From the NCBI RefSeq assembly GCF_026230105.1, contig NC_079477.1, positions 14,079,001-14,143,000 of the forward strand: DNA of 64,000 nt, in the 5' to 3' direction. Origin of the DNA: Diorhabda sublineata (Eukaryota; Arthropoda; Insecta; Coleoptera; Chrysomelidae). Below are positions 48,519 to 60,500 of this stretch, piece after piece (positions within the stretch are counted from its first letter, which is position 1; each line of letters starts with the position of its first letter). Both the position numbers and the translations under genes were made by a program. The notes below the pieces were generated by a model. That model made no database searches. It was not told where the DNA came from and was given only the letters and a program-made list of their open reading frames with translations.

Positions 48519-48530
48519 AACATTAATTGT
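48519..48530. repeat. Right target site duplication of the RTE-like LINE
   Basis: AACATTAATTGT, identical to 47655-47666, directly after the AAGAAGAAG tail. Confidence 0.9.
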
Positions 48531-48894
48531 ATTTTGTGCAGTTTATGAAAGGAGGAGTATAATCCCACGTAAATATTTTAGAGGTTGGCAGTCAACAAAA
48601 ACCACTTTATTTCTCAAAATGTGTTACTCGTGTATTTCGCCAAATAAACAAAAATGTATACCTCACTATTGGTTTTCTACTCGATGATAAAAAGTAACAA
48701 GAGTTTTTATCATATAATTCATCTGAAAAGCGCTGCGTTCGTAAAACTTAAGTCCAACCAAAAGAGCCACGACTATCATACCGGAGATACTGGACAAATT
48801 TCTCGAAGTATCACCACCATATTTCTTATGACCAAAGTGAGTTAGTGTTTTGCTCAGATTGCATTAATCATGGATTCAATTGGAGGGGATGGTG

Positions 48895-48956
48895 GCATCG
48901 TAGCTGTGAAAGAACTAGTAGCGTTGAAATTAATCGTTGCCAAAGGTTACATAAAT
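48895..48956. repeat. Dispersed repeat, copy B
   Basis: Partner of 22392-22456, same orientation. Shared words include TAGCTGTGAAA and GTTGCCAAAGGTTAC. Unidentified family. Confidence 0.6.
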
Positions 48957-49607
48957 AGCAGCTTTTTACGAAAAAGAGAAATTGTGTAAGTATAACCATA
49001 AAAAGTGTTGACATTATTATATACACAACTTCCACAGGATATAATACTTCTAGTATGGCGTTCATGGTGCAAAAATTATTATCATCAGTAATGGTCATCA
49101 TCACTATCTATTTTAATAAGATACTATTACTTAAATGTAGACTGAAATATATTTTTCATATTTTGACAATCGAAACTAGCATATTATTCACTAGTGCATA
49201 ATGAAGATTATTATTCACAAGAAGCAGTTTATTGCCACGCTCGCTAGACAGTGGAATAAATCACCGAATGAGTAATGATTCATTATACGCAAGTACAGTT
49301 TAAAAAAGATCCATAGGCCATATTATTATATACTTCCCTTGACTTGACTAATGAGGCAACTTCAGCAACTTTTATAATTTCTGATGGTGTTGAAGAAAAA
49401 TCATTTTAATTTCCTGCATCCATTTTTAGGTGGTTTTTTAACATAGCTTAATACAAAATATCAAAAAACTGAGAAATCTATGCACACAAACAATAATGTG
49501 GACAGGTTTGAGTCAACTTTGATTTGTTTCGAAAGCTACTTCGGTTCATGAATTCTTTCAAAAAACATGGTACATTAAGAAACATGTAAAATTTGCACAT
49601 ATCAAGT

Positions 49608-49690
49608 AGGTGATGACTTAGTGTAGATGCTATGCGCCTTATGACTGCGGGTATTTCCCGGGTTCGAATCTGGTATAGGAAAATTGAAAA
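49608..49690 (+). repeat. Possible tRNA-derived SINE head
   Basis: TGATGACTTAGTGTAGATGC resembles a pol III A box and GGGTTCGAATC near 49660 matches a B box, about 35 bases apart. The flanks do not pair as a tRNA acceptor stem, so it is not a functional tRNA. A SINE head is the best reading. Only one copy is visible in this window. Confidence 0.35.
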
Positions 49691-50091
49691 TTGAGTTGAA
49701 TTGAAAGTATTCAGTAGTTAACATGAACAAATTTTTAAAATCAATTTTTTGTAGCAAAACAATATAATATTATAGCTATATCAAAGAAGCATTTAACAGC
49801 AGTGATCAATGAATTTATTAATCACTGACCTGATTAATGAGTATTATCATGGTTGAACAAAGAGACGTGTAATGGATTATGAAACAGTCGTAAATAAATA
49901 TTATTATCTTTATTTTTGTAAAGCATAATTTATCTCATCTCTTACCGTTACTCCAATAAGTTTTGATAGACTGCAGCAATAGTCCATATTGAGTTATAAA
50001 TTGCAATGATATTGGCGTTAAATTCCGTAGTTTCTCTTTACTAACAGTAAGTAATTTTTATATTTACAAATAATTTATAAAACGTGAAAAT

Positions 50092-52248
50092 ATACGGGGT
50101 GTGTTCAGGGATTTGACGCAAACAAATTGGAAGTAAGTAGGTAGCGTGAAAATAATGCTGTGACATGAAAAAAATTCCCTAATACGATCCCTTTTTCTGA
50201 GTTATAGGCATTTAATGTTGCGAAATCAGAACTTATAATTAAGTATATTTGCTAAATTATACATTCGAATATCATTAATTTTCAATGGATGATTACGAAT
50301 TTCCGTGTAGTGTTTGAGGCAGTAAATAATTCTACACTACTATCTGAAGGACAGGTGCGGCATCATGCCCAATAGTTAACAATGCGTAACTTTTACAGAA
50401 ACAACCTGTTCAATCTACAGATAGTAGAAAAGAATGATTCAATAGATTTCTTATCAAAAAGGTACTCTTCGATTTACTCGATAAAATTTATGGTTTAGAA
50501 GATATGTAGATTTTTAGATCGTTGTACATGCCAAGGAAATCGTTCGCTATAAAGAAACATTCTAAAAAATAAATAAATAAACATTTGTACTGCATATTAT
50601 CAGAGATAATATTACTACTATAAGTAAAATCTTAAAATAAATTGATAATTAAAATATAAAAAATAAAATTTTTCCTAATAAGTGGATTGTTCGGGAAGGT
50701 CCATTTACATAGCCACCACGTTCTCCTAAATTAAATAAAATGGATTAATTTTTTGGGGGATATCTGAAACTATATGCAACACCGGCAAAGGAGGAACGAA
50801 ATTATCGATAGAATAAACTTCCATTGTGATGCTATAGAGGTGAATCTTAGAATGCTCTTCCAAGTTCAAAGGAATATCCTCCGTAGTCTCCGAAAGTTTG
50901 TAGAAATACAATATTATATTCGATAAGTGGTAGGCTTACCAATAAGAATTACAATTTATGATGATATACTTCAGAATTTCTTATGTCTTGCTGAAAAATG
51001 GACTGAAAAAATCATTGTTGCTACAGTGGAAACTCGATTAACCGGACTAACTGTTGTAGTTAGGGATTCGGATAATCGAAAGGTCGGATAATCGAATGTA
51101 TGATGAAAAGTGGGTTTTGTGAATTAGAATAAGTTTAATAATAGTAATATTTTCTAATAAATAATGATATTATTAATAAAAAATAATAATAATTTAATAA
51201 TAAGTATATTTTGGTTTAAAATATTTGGTAATTGGCATTTAGCGTAAGCTACTTTTTCTCTTCATTACTGCTGTATCACGAATTCGTTTTAGCTGAAGTG
51301 AACTCTGTTTCTTTTTCCAAACATTTGAGAGCTGTTTCCAGAGCCTGAATTGCTTCATCATGAGATGGTCCTACATCATTTTCTTCTGTTGCATCTTCTT
51401 GCAATTTCTGCTGTTCATTTATCTGCAATATGTTTGAACTGTAATGCTTTTTCACAGAGTAAAGGGCCAGAAATCGGTTACACAGTTGATAGTTTTTGTA
51501 AAAACCAACAATACAAAGCGTCTTCTAAAAGTTCGTTTGTCGGTTTTTCCATCATTTTCCGATGTTTACTCCGATCTTCGCTATCTAATTTGCAGGTGTA
51601 CAACAAAATTGAATCGGTATTCTTCCTAATCATCACTTATCGTGGATGTACCTACACCTAGCTAACTTACGACCGGTTTCTCCTTTTTTTAATGAATCAA
51701 TAATATTTATTTTGTCATTAAGCGATAATACGCTTTGACATTTTCAAAAATTTAAAGGCGACACGCATATCAGCTTTGGGCAGCGATCCTGAGGGGCGCG
51801 GGCGGGGTAATGTCAATTCCGACTCGTTCGTGCTTGCATAAATTCAATTTTAGTGCATAAGTTAAAGATTTTGTAACTAGGCTTAATATTACTTAATTAT
51901 TTAATTGGTCGCAGTTGATAGTCCGGATAATCGCGAATCCGTATAACTGAGGGCCGAATAATCGAGGTTCTACTGTATCTTTAAATTGTACAGGTTGTCC
52001 CTATAAAATTTAACCATTGGACATGAGCGACCCATGGCTTTCAGATAGTAGTGTAGAATTATTTATTCCGTTAAAAACACTACATGGACATATGTAATCA
52101 TCCATCAAAAATTCATAATGTTCAAATGTATAATTTATAAAATATACTTAAATATAAGTTCTAATTTTGCAACTTGTGTCAGACATAATTTTCACGTCAT
52201 CTACTCACTCCTGAATTTTTTCCATCAAGTCCCGGAACACCCACTATA
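50092..52248. mobile_element. Long-inverted-repeat element, Tc1/mariner type
   Basis: The left arm (about 50096-50430) and right arm (about 51980-52245) are inverted copies over roughly 270-330 bp. Examples are TAATTCTACACTACTATCTG on the left, its complement near 52040-52060, and CAACCTGT near the inner edges (left near 50402, right near 51990). The outer ends read GGGGTGTGTTCAGGG and, inverted, GGGTGTTCCGGG, next to TATA on both sides. The loop on the left (50431-51021) has no recognised gene; a 61-codon minus-strand frame at 50726-50911 is unassigned. A Tigger-like element occupies 51024-51975 just inside the right arm. Confidence 0.8.
51024..51975 (-). mobile_element. Tigger-like element nested in the long-TIR element
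   Basis: A 952-bp element. Its ends are inverted CAGTGGAAACTCGATTAACC (51024) and CAGTAGAACCTCGATTATTC (read inward from 51975), with further CGGATAATCG words inside. TA flanks both ends (51022-51023 and 51976-51977). The minus strand keeps an HTH segment of the CENP-B type: LLEDALYCWFLQKLST, a stop, then PISGPLLCEKALQFKHIADK near 51430-51560. It also keeps the C-terminal segment SHDEAIQALETALKCLEKET near 51310-51367. The whole catalytic DDE domain is deleted between them. The element can therefore only be moved in trans. Confidence 0.88.
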
Positions 52249-53423
52249 CTGTTGATATATTTATTATAAAATTTGGAAAAAAATGAAACAATAATTTTTT
52301 TAGAACATGACTTTTATTAAAATAAATTACAGTACACAGAGACGACAGACGATAGAGAAAAGGACAGATCGGGTGGGGACGTATCTTACATTTTTCGAAA
52401 AAGGGAATATTGAGCAACAAATAAGCAACAAAACTTTCATAATATAAAACCAAAAAACAAACAAATAATATCCTAGATAAACAGTATACATTTCAACCCT
52501 AACCTAAAGATTTACAACGCTATATACAATTATGAAGATATACAGAGTGTTTCGAGTCCTTTTCATTCAATTTTTGATAATATAATAATAATAAAATCTG
52601 ATTCTTTTAAATTAGTAGATCGTAATAAATAGTTTTAACATTTATTTCTCATTATGATAGTTAAAATTACAATTTAACATAAATAACATGTTGCATACCT
52701 CATCGAGTTGGAAAAATTGAGAAATAAATTAATATATACTAAAATGATATAATTCTGCTAGATATTTTCTAGTGTTTAATGTTTCCATCTTATAATTAGG
52801 TAATGGTTTCAATTAAATACAGCTATATTACTTCACATAAGTCATATTTTCTCAGCATTGCATATATTTATTCTAATTTCTCCAACTTAAAGGTCGAATT
52901 AAATAACTCATATCTGTCTCTAATTTTTCAGTTTTAACTTGAGCACAAATTAAATTTAGAAATATGGAACAGTTTCTGACGGAGATTTGTGTTACTCATG
53001 CATTTTGTAACAAAAGTGATAAGCAATTGAGATAATGGAATACGTAATTTTCAAATAGAACTTGAAACATTCTGTCCTTTTAATGCAGTCAGTTTTAGCC
53101 CAAACACACTGCAAGGTAAAGTTCCTCTTTTCTATACACACTACTGGAATTGTAGTTTACGTATACATTTTGTTGTACTCTCGTTAACAGTAGAACCAAT
53201 TTATAATATAAATCAATGTAATATATTTAATTTTTTTAATACTAAAGCTACACCTTAGGTACCACACGCACAACTGCATAAATTCTTACTAAGAGGTTTA
53301 TTTATTAGAAAATTCGGAAATTATATCAAAATATGTCTTTCCTTGAACATATTTTAGAAAAAAATCATTCCGCAGTAGAATATACATTATCTGGTAAGAG
53401 ATTTAAATTCATATGCTTATTTA
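52249..53423. other. No recognised genes
   Basis: AT-rich. Short ORFs only, none with family motifs. Confidence 0.5.
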
Positions 53424-53589
53424 GGCGCTCCACATTCACACGCGATTCGCTCCACATCGTTTTGCCAATGCGGAGTCTGTTTTCGCGGTCCAAAAACCAA
53501 CAAAAAGTGGTTAATGAAGCGCGATTCCACGGAAAAAATACAAATCGACTCCACTTTCGCAATCGTTTCGTGCTTGAATGTGGAACGCT
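53424..53589. mobile_element. Small GC-rich MITE or hairpin element
   Basis: A 166-bp block with inverted ends GGCGCTCCACATTCA (53424) and TGAATGTGGAACGCT (ending 53589), matching at 13 of 15 positions. It is GC-rich with several CGCG-type words, unlike its flanks. No clear target duplication was found, so the superfamily is open; hAT or piggyBac MITEs of this look are known. The ORFs that cross it on both strands are by-products of the GC content. Confidence 0.55.
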
Positions 53590-56500
53590 CATACAATAAA
53601 ACCATTCACATATTATACGATCTCAAATTGATTCAAATACGAAAAATGTGTATACCCAATCTCAAATTAACAAAAAATTCATTAAATTATATATTACTTC
53701 TATGAACATTCTACTTAGAACATTTTTTTCTCAGAATATTAACATTTTTGAAATGTTTTCAATCTGATGTACTTTCCGTATTTCCAATTTTTATGTCTAT
53801 ATACAACTTTACAAAAAGTATCATTCTAAATTAGTACAAGCGGTGCTCTAATCCTAAGTATTGAACATTTTTACAAGTACCTATTCAATGTGACTGGGCA
53901 GTTTGAATAATTTTATATTCTAAACAACTTCCTATTCTATTGAAAGTTCTCTATATTAATATTTAATGTAGTACCTCTCAAATTTTAATGATTGTAAAAA
54001 TTTTAACTGAAATATCTTAGGTATTCAAGATGTAGATTTGAACTTTTTGTTATTGTAGCTATAATAACATACAGATCTTGTAAGTACATACCAGAAAATT
54101 ACGAGTACTATACTAAAGCAAGTAGTGATAAATAATTCTGATAGTTTTTATTTAGGTCTAATCTTGGTGCACTTAAAAAAAAGCAGTAGCTTTTCAAGCA
54201 AATATCAGAACAGAAAGTAATTAATTATTTAATTAACATTCATTAAATTAAATTAAATTAAATAGATTAACATATAGAAATTAGAAACGATTTACAGTCA
54301 AAATTTGAATGAATATCTTGTTGGTTTGTATGAAAATTGAAGGTTCCAAAAAATTTAAAAAGTATTCAGCTTGTTCAAAATCCTGAATAAAATATTGAAA
54401 TAATTGACAATTGAAATGAATAGGAGAGACAAAATCATGGAATTAAAAAAATCATTGGATAATCTAAAAATTCGTCGTCACACATACAGATACTCAAAGC
54501 CGGAGAATAAAGTGAACAAATATATAAATTGACGATAACTACAAACCAAAATACTAGAAAAACGAAAGTTAATCTATCTAGAATCGCGGTTTTTATACTT
54601 AGTATTAAAATACGTGTGACTGGTTGATAACTGCTCAATAACAATTATTAAACATCTAGAAATAAATATAATGAAAGAATTAACGAACAAAAAGTGATAA
54701 AAATCGAAAATTCTTGTAGATCATGTTTTAAATTTGAAATTTTCACCGATAATTGAGTTCTGAGTTAAGATCTGCAATCAGTTAATAGGTGAACAAACTT
54801 AACCCAGGTTATCGTTTCCCAAAGTATGAAATACTAATAGTCATTTTGTGAATTTTTTTCTAAATATATCCTGCCAACATAACTCTGATCTCTAATGAGT
54901 TCTATTCCTTATCTTTAAATTTGTGAAATGAGAATCTATAGATGACATGTTTATGTAAAACAGACTGATATTTATCAATTTTAAATTACTTTTGGAATAA
55001 AAAAAGTCGAAATTAATTGATTTTACAAAAATAACACAAATGCAAATCATTTCGTCTGAACATATTTCATAGTTTTTTCAGGAGTAAATAAGCATTCTAT
55101 TAACGAAATCGTCAAATTAAAATTCCTCAAATTACCAACCATCCAATTAAAATAATATTAACAGCTTCTAATGCTGTGCTATAGCGATCCACAACTTTTA
55201 GAAATATTTACCAAGTTGAAGAAGATGAAATGTGAAGTAAATCATAAGAACTATAAAGTTTCATAAAAAATAGAAATTTTTAATGAATCGATATACTTAT
55301 AATTATATTTATAGAGAATATCTTCACAAATCATAAATTTCGTTATTTCGAGTTTTCTTGTAAGTTACAGATACACAATCATTATACGTATCCAATATAA
55401 AAGAGTAGCTTAAAACTTGGTATTAATTTGACAATAGTTTGTGAATTAGTGAATAGTGAAAAAATGTTGAGTATAATTTTGAAATATTTTGTTTGAATGT
55501 GGATTGATTTCAAAGTTTAAATTTAAAAGTACATTGTAAATGAATTTCAAATTGATACCTAATTTTCGCACATCCTCGTTTATTTCACTATGTAGCCATA
55601 TTGAAAATTTGTTTCGATTTTTCACAATATATTTTTCTGGGTACCAATTATTCTAGAAGTTAAAAAAAATTCAAAATTTTAGTCATATCTCACTATAATT
55701 TACAACTGTTTTATCCAATATTTCACCTCGAAAGTTTAATTAGGTTCATAATATTATATTTTTTTTTGTGACCGCTAGAAAATGGGAGAGTTGTTTAGAA
55801 TATTTTAATATCAATAGTTTCTCTTGTTAGCTGTGGGGTATTCAAATGGTTAATAAGCCATTAGTCTACTCTACATAATCTTAAAAAAAGAGATCCATTT
55901 TTCCACAAAATACTTACATTGCAAAAACCTCTATCAACAATCAGTATAAACCCAAATGTACACAAGCACGTTAAGGATAGATGATCTGAGATCTTCTTTA
56001 AATTTTGTATGTACACATCCGTAACGTGGCGTCAACTAAAGGTTGAGTGACGTTTTTGTAACTACACTTTTATAACAGTTCGAAACTGCCACCATACTAT
56101 TATCCTAAACATCGAATTTTTATAATATTGCACAATCCAATTGCCTTTCAAGTAAATACGATTAAATAAAAAACTGTATACCAACATAAAAAAATTAAAT
56201 ACATAAAGTAGTCTAGATTGATGTTCACATGATTTTAACAAATAAAAAATGAATCTGCAGCCATTTCTTACGACTTATATCCAGTAAAACTATAATACTT
56301 GTTTTCATGAAAATCGCTCAAAATATTCTAGCACCAACATAAAAATATACAAATAAATTCTTGGGTTGCCTATACCCTGATTCATATAATCGATTTTATA
56401 TTCATGGAATAATAGTTCGGGAAAATCTACAGTTTTTGAAAAGAAGGAAATCGTATAAAAAGTACGACATATCTAAATACATGTTATGTGTTTTTGTAGC

Positions 56501-57038
56501 TACATAATTAGTCGGTAAATCATATTTAAATTATAATTTATGACGTGTATTTTTATTTTTGATTTTGCGTTAGCACCAAGTTACTTTCATTATTATTATT
56601 ACTTTATAATGATGGATTTCTATTGAAAATGTTCCACATCAACAAAGTTCTATTCCTGATAATAAGCATTAACTATTAAAAATAACAAGGAAATAATATT
56701 AGAGCAACAGAAATAAAGATATTTCCATTTGTACAACAAGTGATTAGAAAGCATATAATAGCAATTGGGCAGTGTAATTGTTTGATTTTTTTAAAATAAT
56801 CATACTGAAGCGCCATTGATAATAATCTTTGGATTGCGTTATTTTCAACAATTATAATAAATTGTGACAACTGTGACTTTATTGTAAGATGTTAGCACAG
56901 ACTTTTGTGAATATTGTTATGATACGTTCTTTTTTATTTGTCAATACTAATAAAGAAAATTGTCCCAGATCTCCAACTATGATATGAAAATATGTGATGT
57001 TTTTTTATTTTTATTGAAACAAAAGTATCTATATAGAG
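53590..57038. other. No recognised genes
   Basis: About 3.4 kb of very AT-rich sequence with no ORF above 70 codons. A short (TTAAA)n run occurs near 54243-54262. Confidence 0.5.
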
Positions 57039-57040
57039 TA

Positions 57041-57505
57041 AGAGTCTGTGAACCCCAGACCTGTTATTTTATGAAAGCTCAAAGTTTGTTAGCGCATGCT
57101 CTCAACACAGGTAAGAACTATGAGCGATTATGAAGTTTGGATTACCGTGCCTTTAGCAGGTAAACGGTACTAAAAGTTTGTATAATAGCTACCCTACATG
57201 GTTGCTTGTCGAGGAGCTGGAACTATAAAAAAAGTGTGGTAATGATGAAACATCATGCGATTATTACGCAAGTATTATAAATAAAAGCTTTTATACTAGG
57301 AGGTAATATAAACTAGAATTATAATTTAATGAAAATTAAGTGTTTCTGGCAAGGGGTTGCCACGATGTTAAGTGTCCGGCAATGAATGCCGTTATTTTTA
57401 ATAACATTTTGAAGGTAATACCTAAAAATCACACTTTATTTGTTGGATGCGCTGACAAACTTTCAGCTTTCATTAAATCACAAAGATCTGGGGTTCACAG
57501 GCTCT
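57041..57505. mobile_element. Tc1/mariner-type MITE, 465 bp
   Basis: Inverted ends over about 60 bp. The left reads AGAGTCTGTGAACCCCAGA and the right, inward from 57505, AGAGCCTGTGAACCCCAGA. Further matches follow, such as ATGAAAGCT-AAAGTTTGT and AGCGCAT. TA flanks both ends (57039-57040 and 57506-57507). The interior is non-coding. Confidence 0.88.
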
Positions 57506-57507
57506 TA

Positions 57508-60500
57508 GACTATAGATAAATAAAGGAAATGAACAAAATAGGCAAAAATTGAAGCATACCTAAAAATGTTTTATGTAATATAAAATATTGTGAGTAGAGT
57601 AATAACCAGATAATATAATTTACGCCGTTTTATGTCTTTTATATTATTATTTAATTAAATTACATTACATAAGAAAACTTTCTATTTTTCTGTTTAACTA
57701 GGGTGGAGAAAAGACAAGACAAACTTGCGTAAGTAGTGGCGAATAATTCATTTTTCATGAAATGCGCTATAAAACATTAGATGAATCGGAGTATTGCACC
57801 TAACGGCATATAAAATGTAAAATGAAGATCTTTGGCAGCTAGAACCATCCACGTCCTAAAATTCCTGAAAGGAGTGAGATTAATAGATCTTCTAGAAACA
57901 CTGATCGTCTCTAGTGTCACAAATGAAAGAAGGTCTCAATAAATCCTTTGGAGGCAGTATAGATGACGCCTTGAATTACACACACACACGTTCCAAGATA
58001 TTTTCTTATCGGATTTTTAGAGAAATAAGTTGTTGGTCCTGGGAATTTGAGGATATAGTACAAGAAGCCAACCAACAGAGTTTTTCTCATCATCCGGTGC
58101 GAAACCTCTGCAAATTTGAGATTAATATCAATGACGTCCTGTCCCACAACATTCTAAACATATTTGAAAAATTTTTTTTTTGCTTGTATACATAGATAAT
58201 GAACTTAAAAGAGAAATTAGAAATGCTGTTGAAGACAGAATAAATTAGTTTTAGACTTATTATGGCTACTAAACTATGTTCTAATTATTGATGAGGCCCA
58301 AACTTCTCTTAAAATATGACTTGTTGGCCTAATATTATTATATGCCAAATGTTATATAAATTGATCTATGCTTACTCTTTATATAATCAACACCATTATT
58401 ATTTTTTACAACTTTAATGATTTGTACCAACTTAAAAAGACTGCAAAAAGTAGAAAGTTAGTTTAAATCAAGTAATTTTCAGGAATGTAGTTATGAAATG
58501 TCTCAGCCTTTCAGAGAAACCCTGTGTAACTAATGCATTATTTTATGATGAAATTTGAAAAAAATCATTTCATAATTTCAAATGCCGATTGAATTGATGA
58601 GATAAAATTAATTCTTTGGCGTCGATAAAGGTGTTTACTACACCCTACTACACTGCTCTGATTGTCGAAGGGCACAGGAATGGCGAACGAGAATTCTCTA
58701 AAGTGATCTTAGTAATGTTCGCCAGAAATTCTAATCTAACTAATCACGAATTGAATGTCTAGTAAATGTATCGGGATCAGGCAATTGTAACATCATCTGA
58801 AATTGCTTATATGATGTTGATTTCAATAAAAATATTTATCTGGTACAATTATATTATTGATAAAAGTCATCGAAATGGCTCATAATTTAATATAATAAAT
58901 TTTATACTTAGAGCTATTAGGATTTATATTTTTTCACGTATATCATATTTACGTATATTTTTGTAAAGTATGGCACATATATCCAGTTACGTATCTTTTT
59001 TGTGTCATATTATTTTTTACAAAACAAATTTCGTTAAAGAAAATCTTCACTCAAAAAATATTTTATCACTATCATTATCTTACTTTGGATTAAAGATATA
59101 AGATGTTTTAAACCGTAAAATAGAGTATATTAATTTTTAAATAATTTCATCCATTCAGAATAAAGTCTATATCTTATCTCATTATTTCAACTTTGAGGCC
59201 GTTAACAATACAAATTAATTATTAAAGATATTCATTATTTTTCCAAAAATATTAACTAATTTACAAGTATTTGTTTATTTACCATCAAATTCGATCAATA
59301 TGTATATATTATACATAAATATCTTGCAATTTCTTTATTTTTAGCTTTATTTTGTGCTAATTTTTCTATTAAAATAATAAGTAAAGGTTTAGACTTTCAT
59401 AGTAGTACTTGCCCTACGGCTTAAAAACATCCTGTATACATATTACACTATCCACTAGAGTATACACAATTTTCACAATGAAGAGTCCTGTTTTGGTTGT
59501 AGTACGTATTTCCGCGATAGCTGATCCGATTTAGTGGAAATTCCTGGTGTGGTTGGCAACACTTCCTGTTTCCGGATGTATGGTGCACTGCCAGAGTGTC
59601 TGTAATAATTCAAAATTTTATTTTAGAATGCCAATTTGATAAGTTGGGGATTATAAAAAACTGGCAACTAAAAGTAAATTTATTTTATTGAATATAGTTT
59701 ATACAAGTTAATACTAATTAAACAAAAATATGAGGTCATACACATATAGATAATGTTTCACGCTCCAATCCATACCAATCATATATAAACTTGACTGTCT
59801 ACTATTTTTACTTTTACTTTACTTTTAAAAAGATTGTACAAAATGAGTTCAAATTACTTTTTTTCATGTGTATTTAATAAATATTTATACTATAAGAATG
59901 TAAGTACTATTTGATAGTAGAGAATCACTTTGCGCCCGAGCAATAAACTTTGAAACTTACATCCCTTGAAATATATAAGATTTTTTCTCATTCTCGCATT
60001 TAATCTTGGATTTTTGGATGGACACCTTTGATCGTTTCCTACGGCATCAGAAGTATTGCTAGTGCTAAGCAAGCCTGAATATTACATGCCAAAATTTACC
60101 CTTTTCATGGATATTTCCTAGTATCCCACACTTCAAGCATAAATGTAAATGAAGTTTAATAATTGTACTATCAATATTGACTTGACTTAATATTACTCAA
60201 TTTTCATAAATCATTGTTAGTTTGATGTCATTGTTCAAATAAAGAATTGAAGGTATTACTTAGAAACTGTATTTTTCAAGTAAATGATATGAGTTGACTT
60301 CGTCGATTTATCATCAATGGCAATCGATATGTTTTTGATAATTATTACTCGCCTCCTTAAAAATATCCATAAGTTTATGCTTCTAAATGTTCTTGATTTT
60401 AGGAAGTGACCTAAAATCAAGAGGATTACACATATCAAAAAGTCTAAGAAATAAGAAAGTAAAGAGTACAAGTTTCGTCAAATTCAGCTTGAAATTGAAA

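Noticed and set aside
49608..49690. Functional tRNA gene
   Set aside because: The acceptor stem does not pair and the arms are irregular.
50726..50911. 61-codon minus-strand ORF as a gene of the long-TIR element
   Set aside because: Too short, no motif, and not supported by any other frame in the element.
51350..51661. 103-codon plus-strand ORF
   Set aside because: It is a by-product of the minus-strand Tigger-like transposase remnant.
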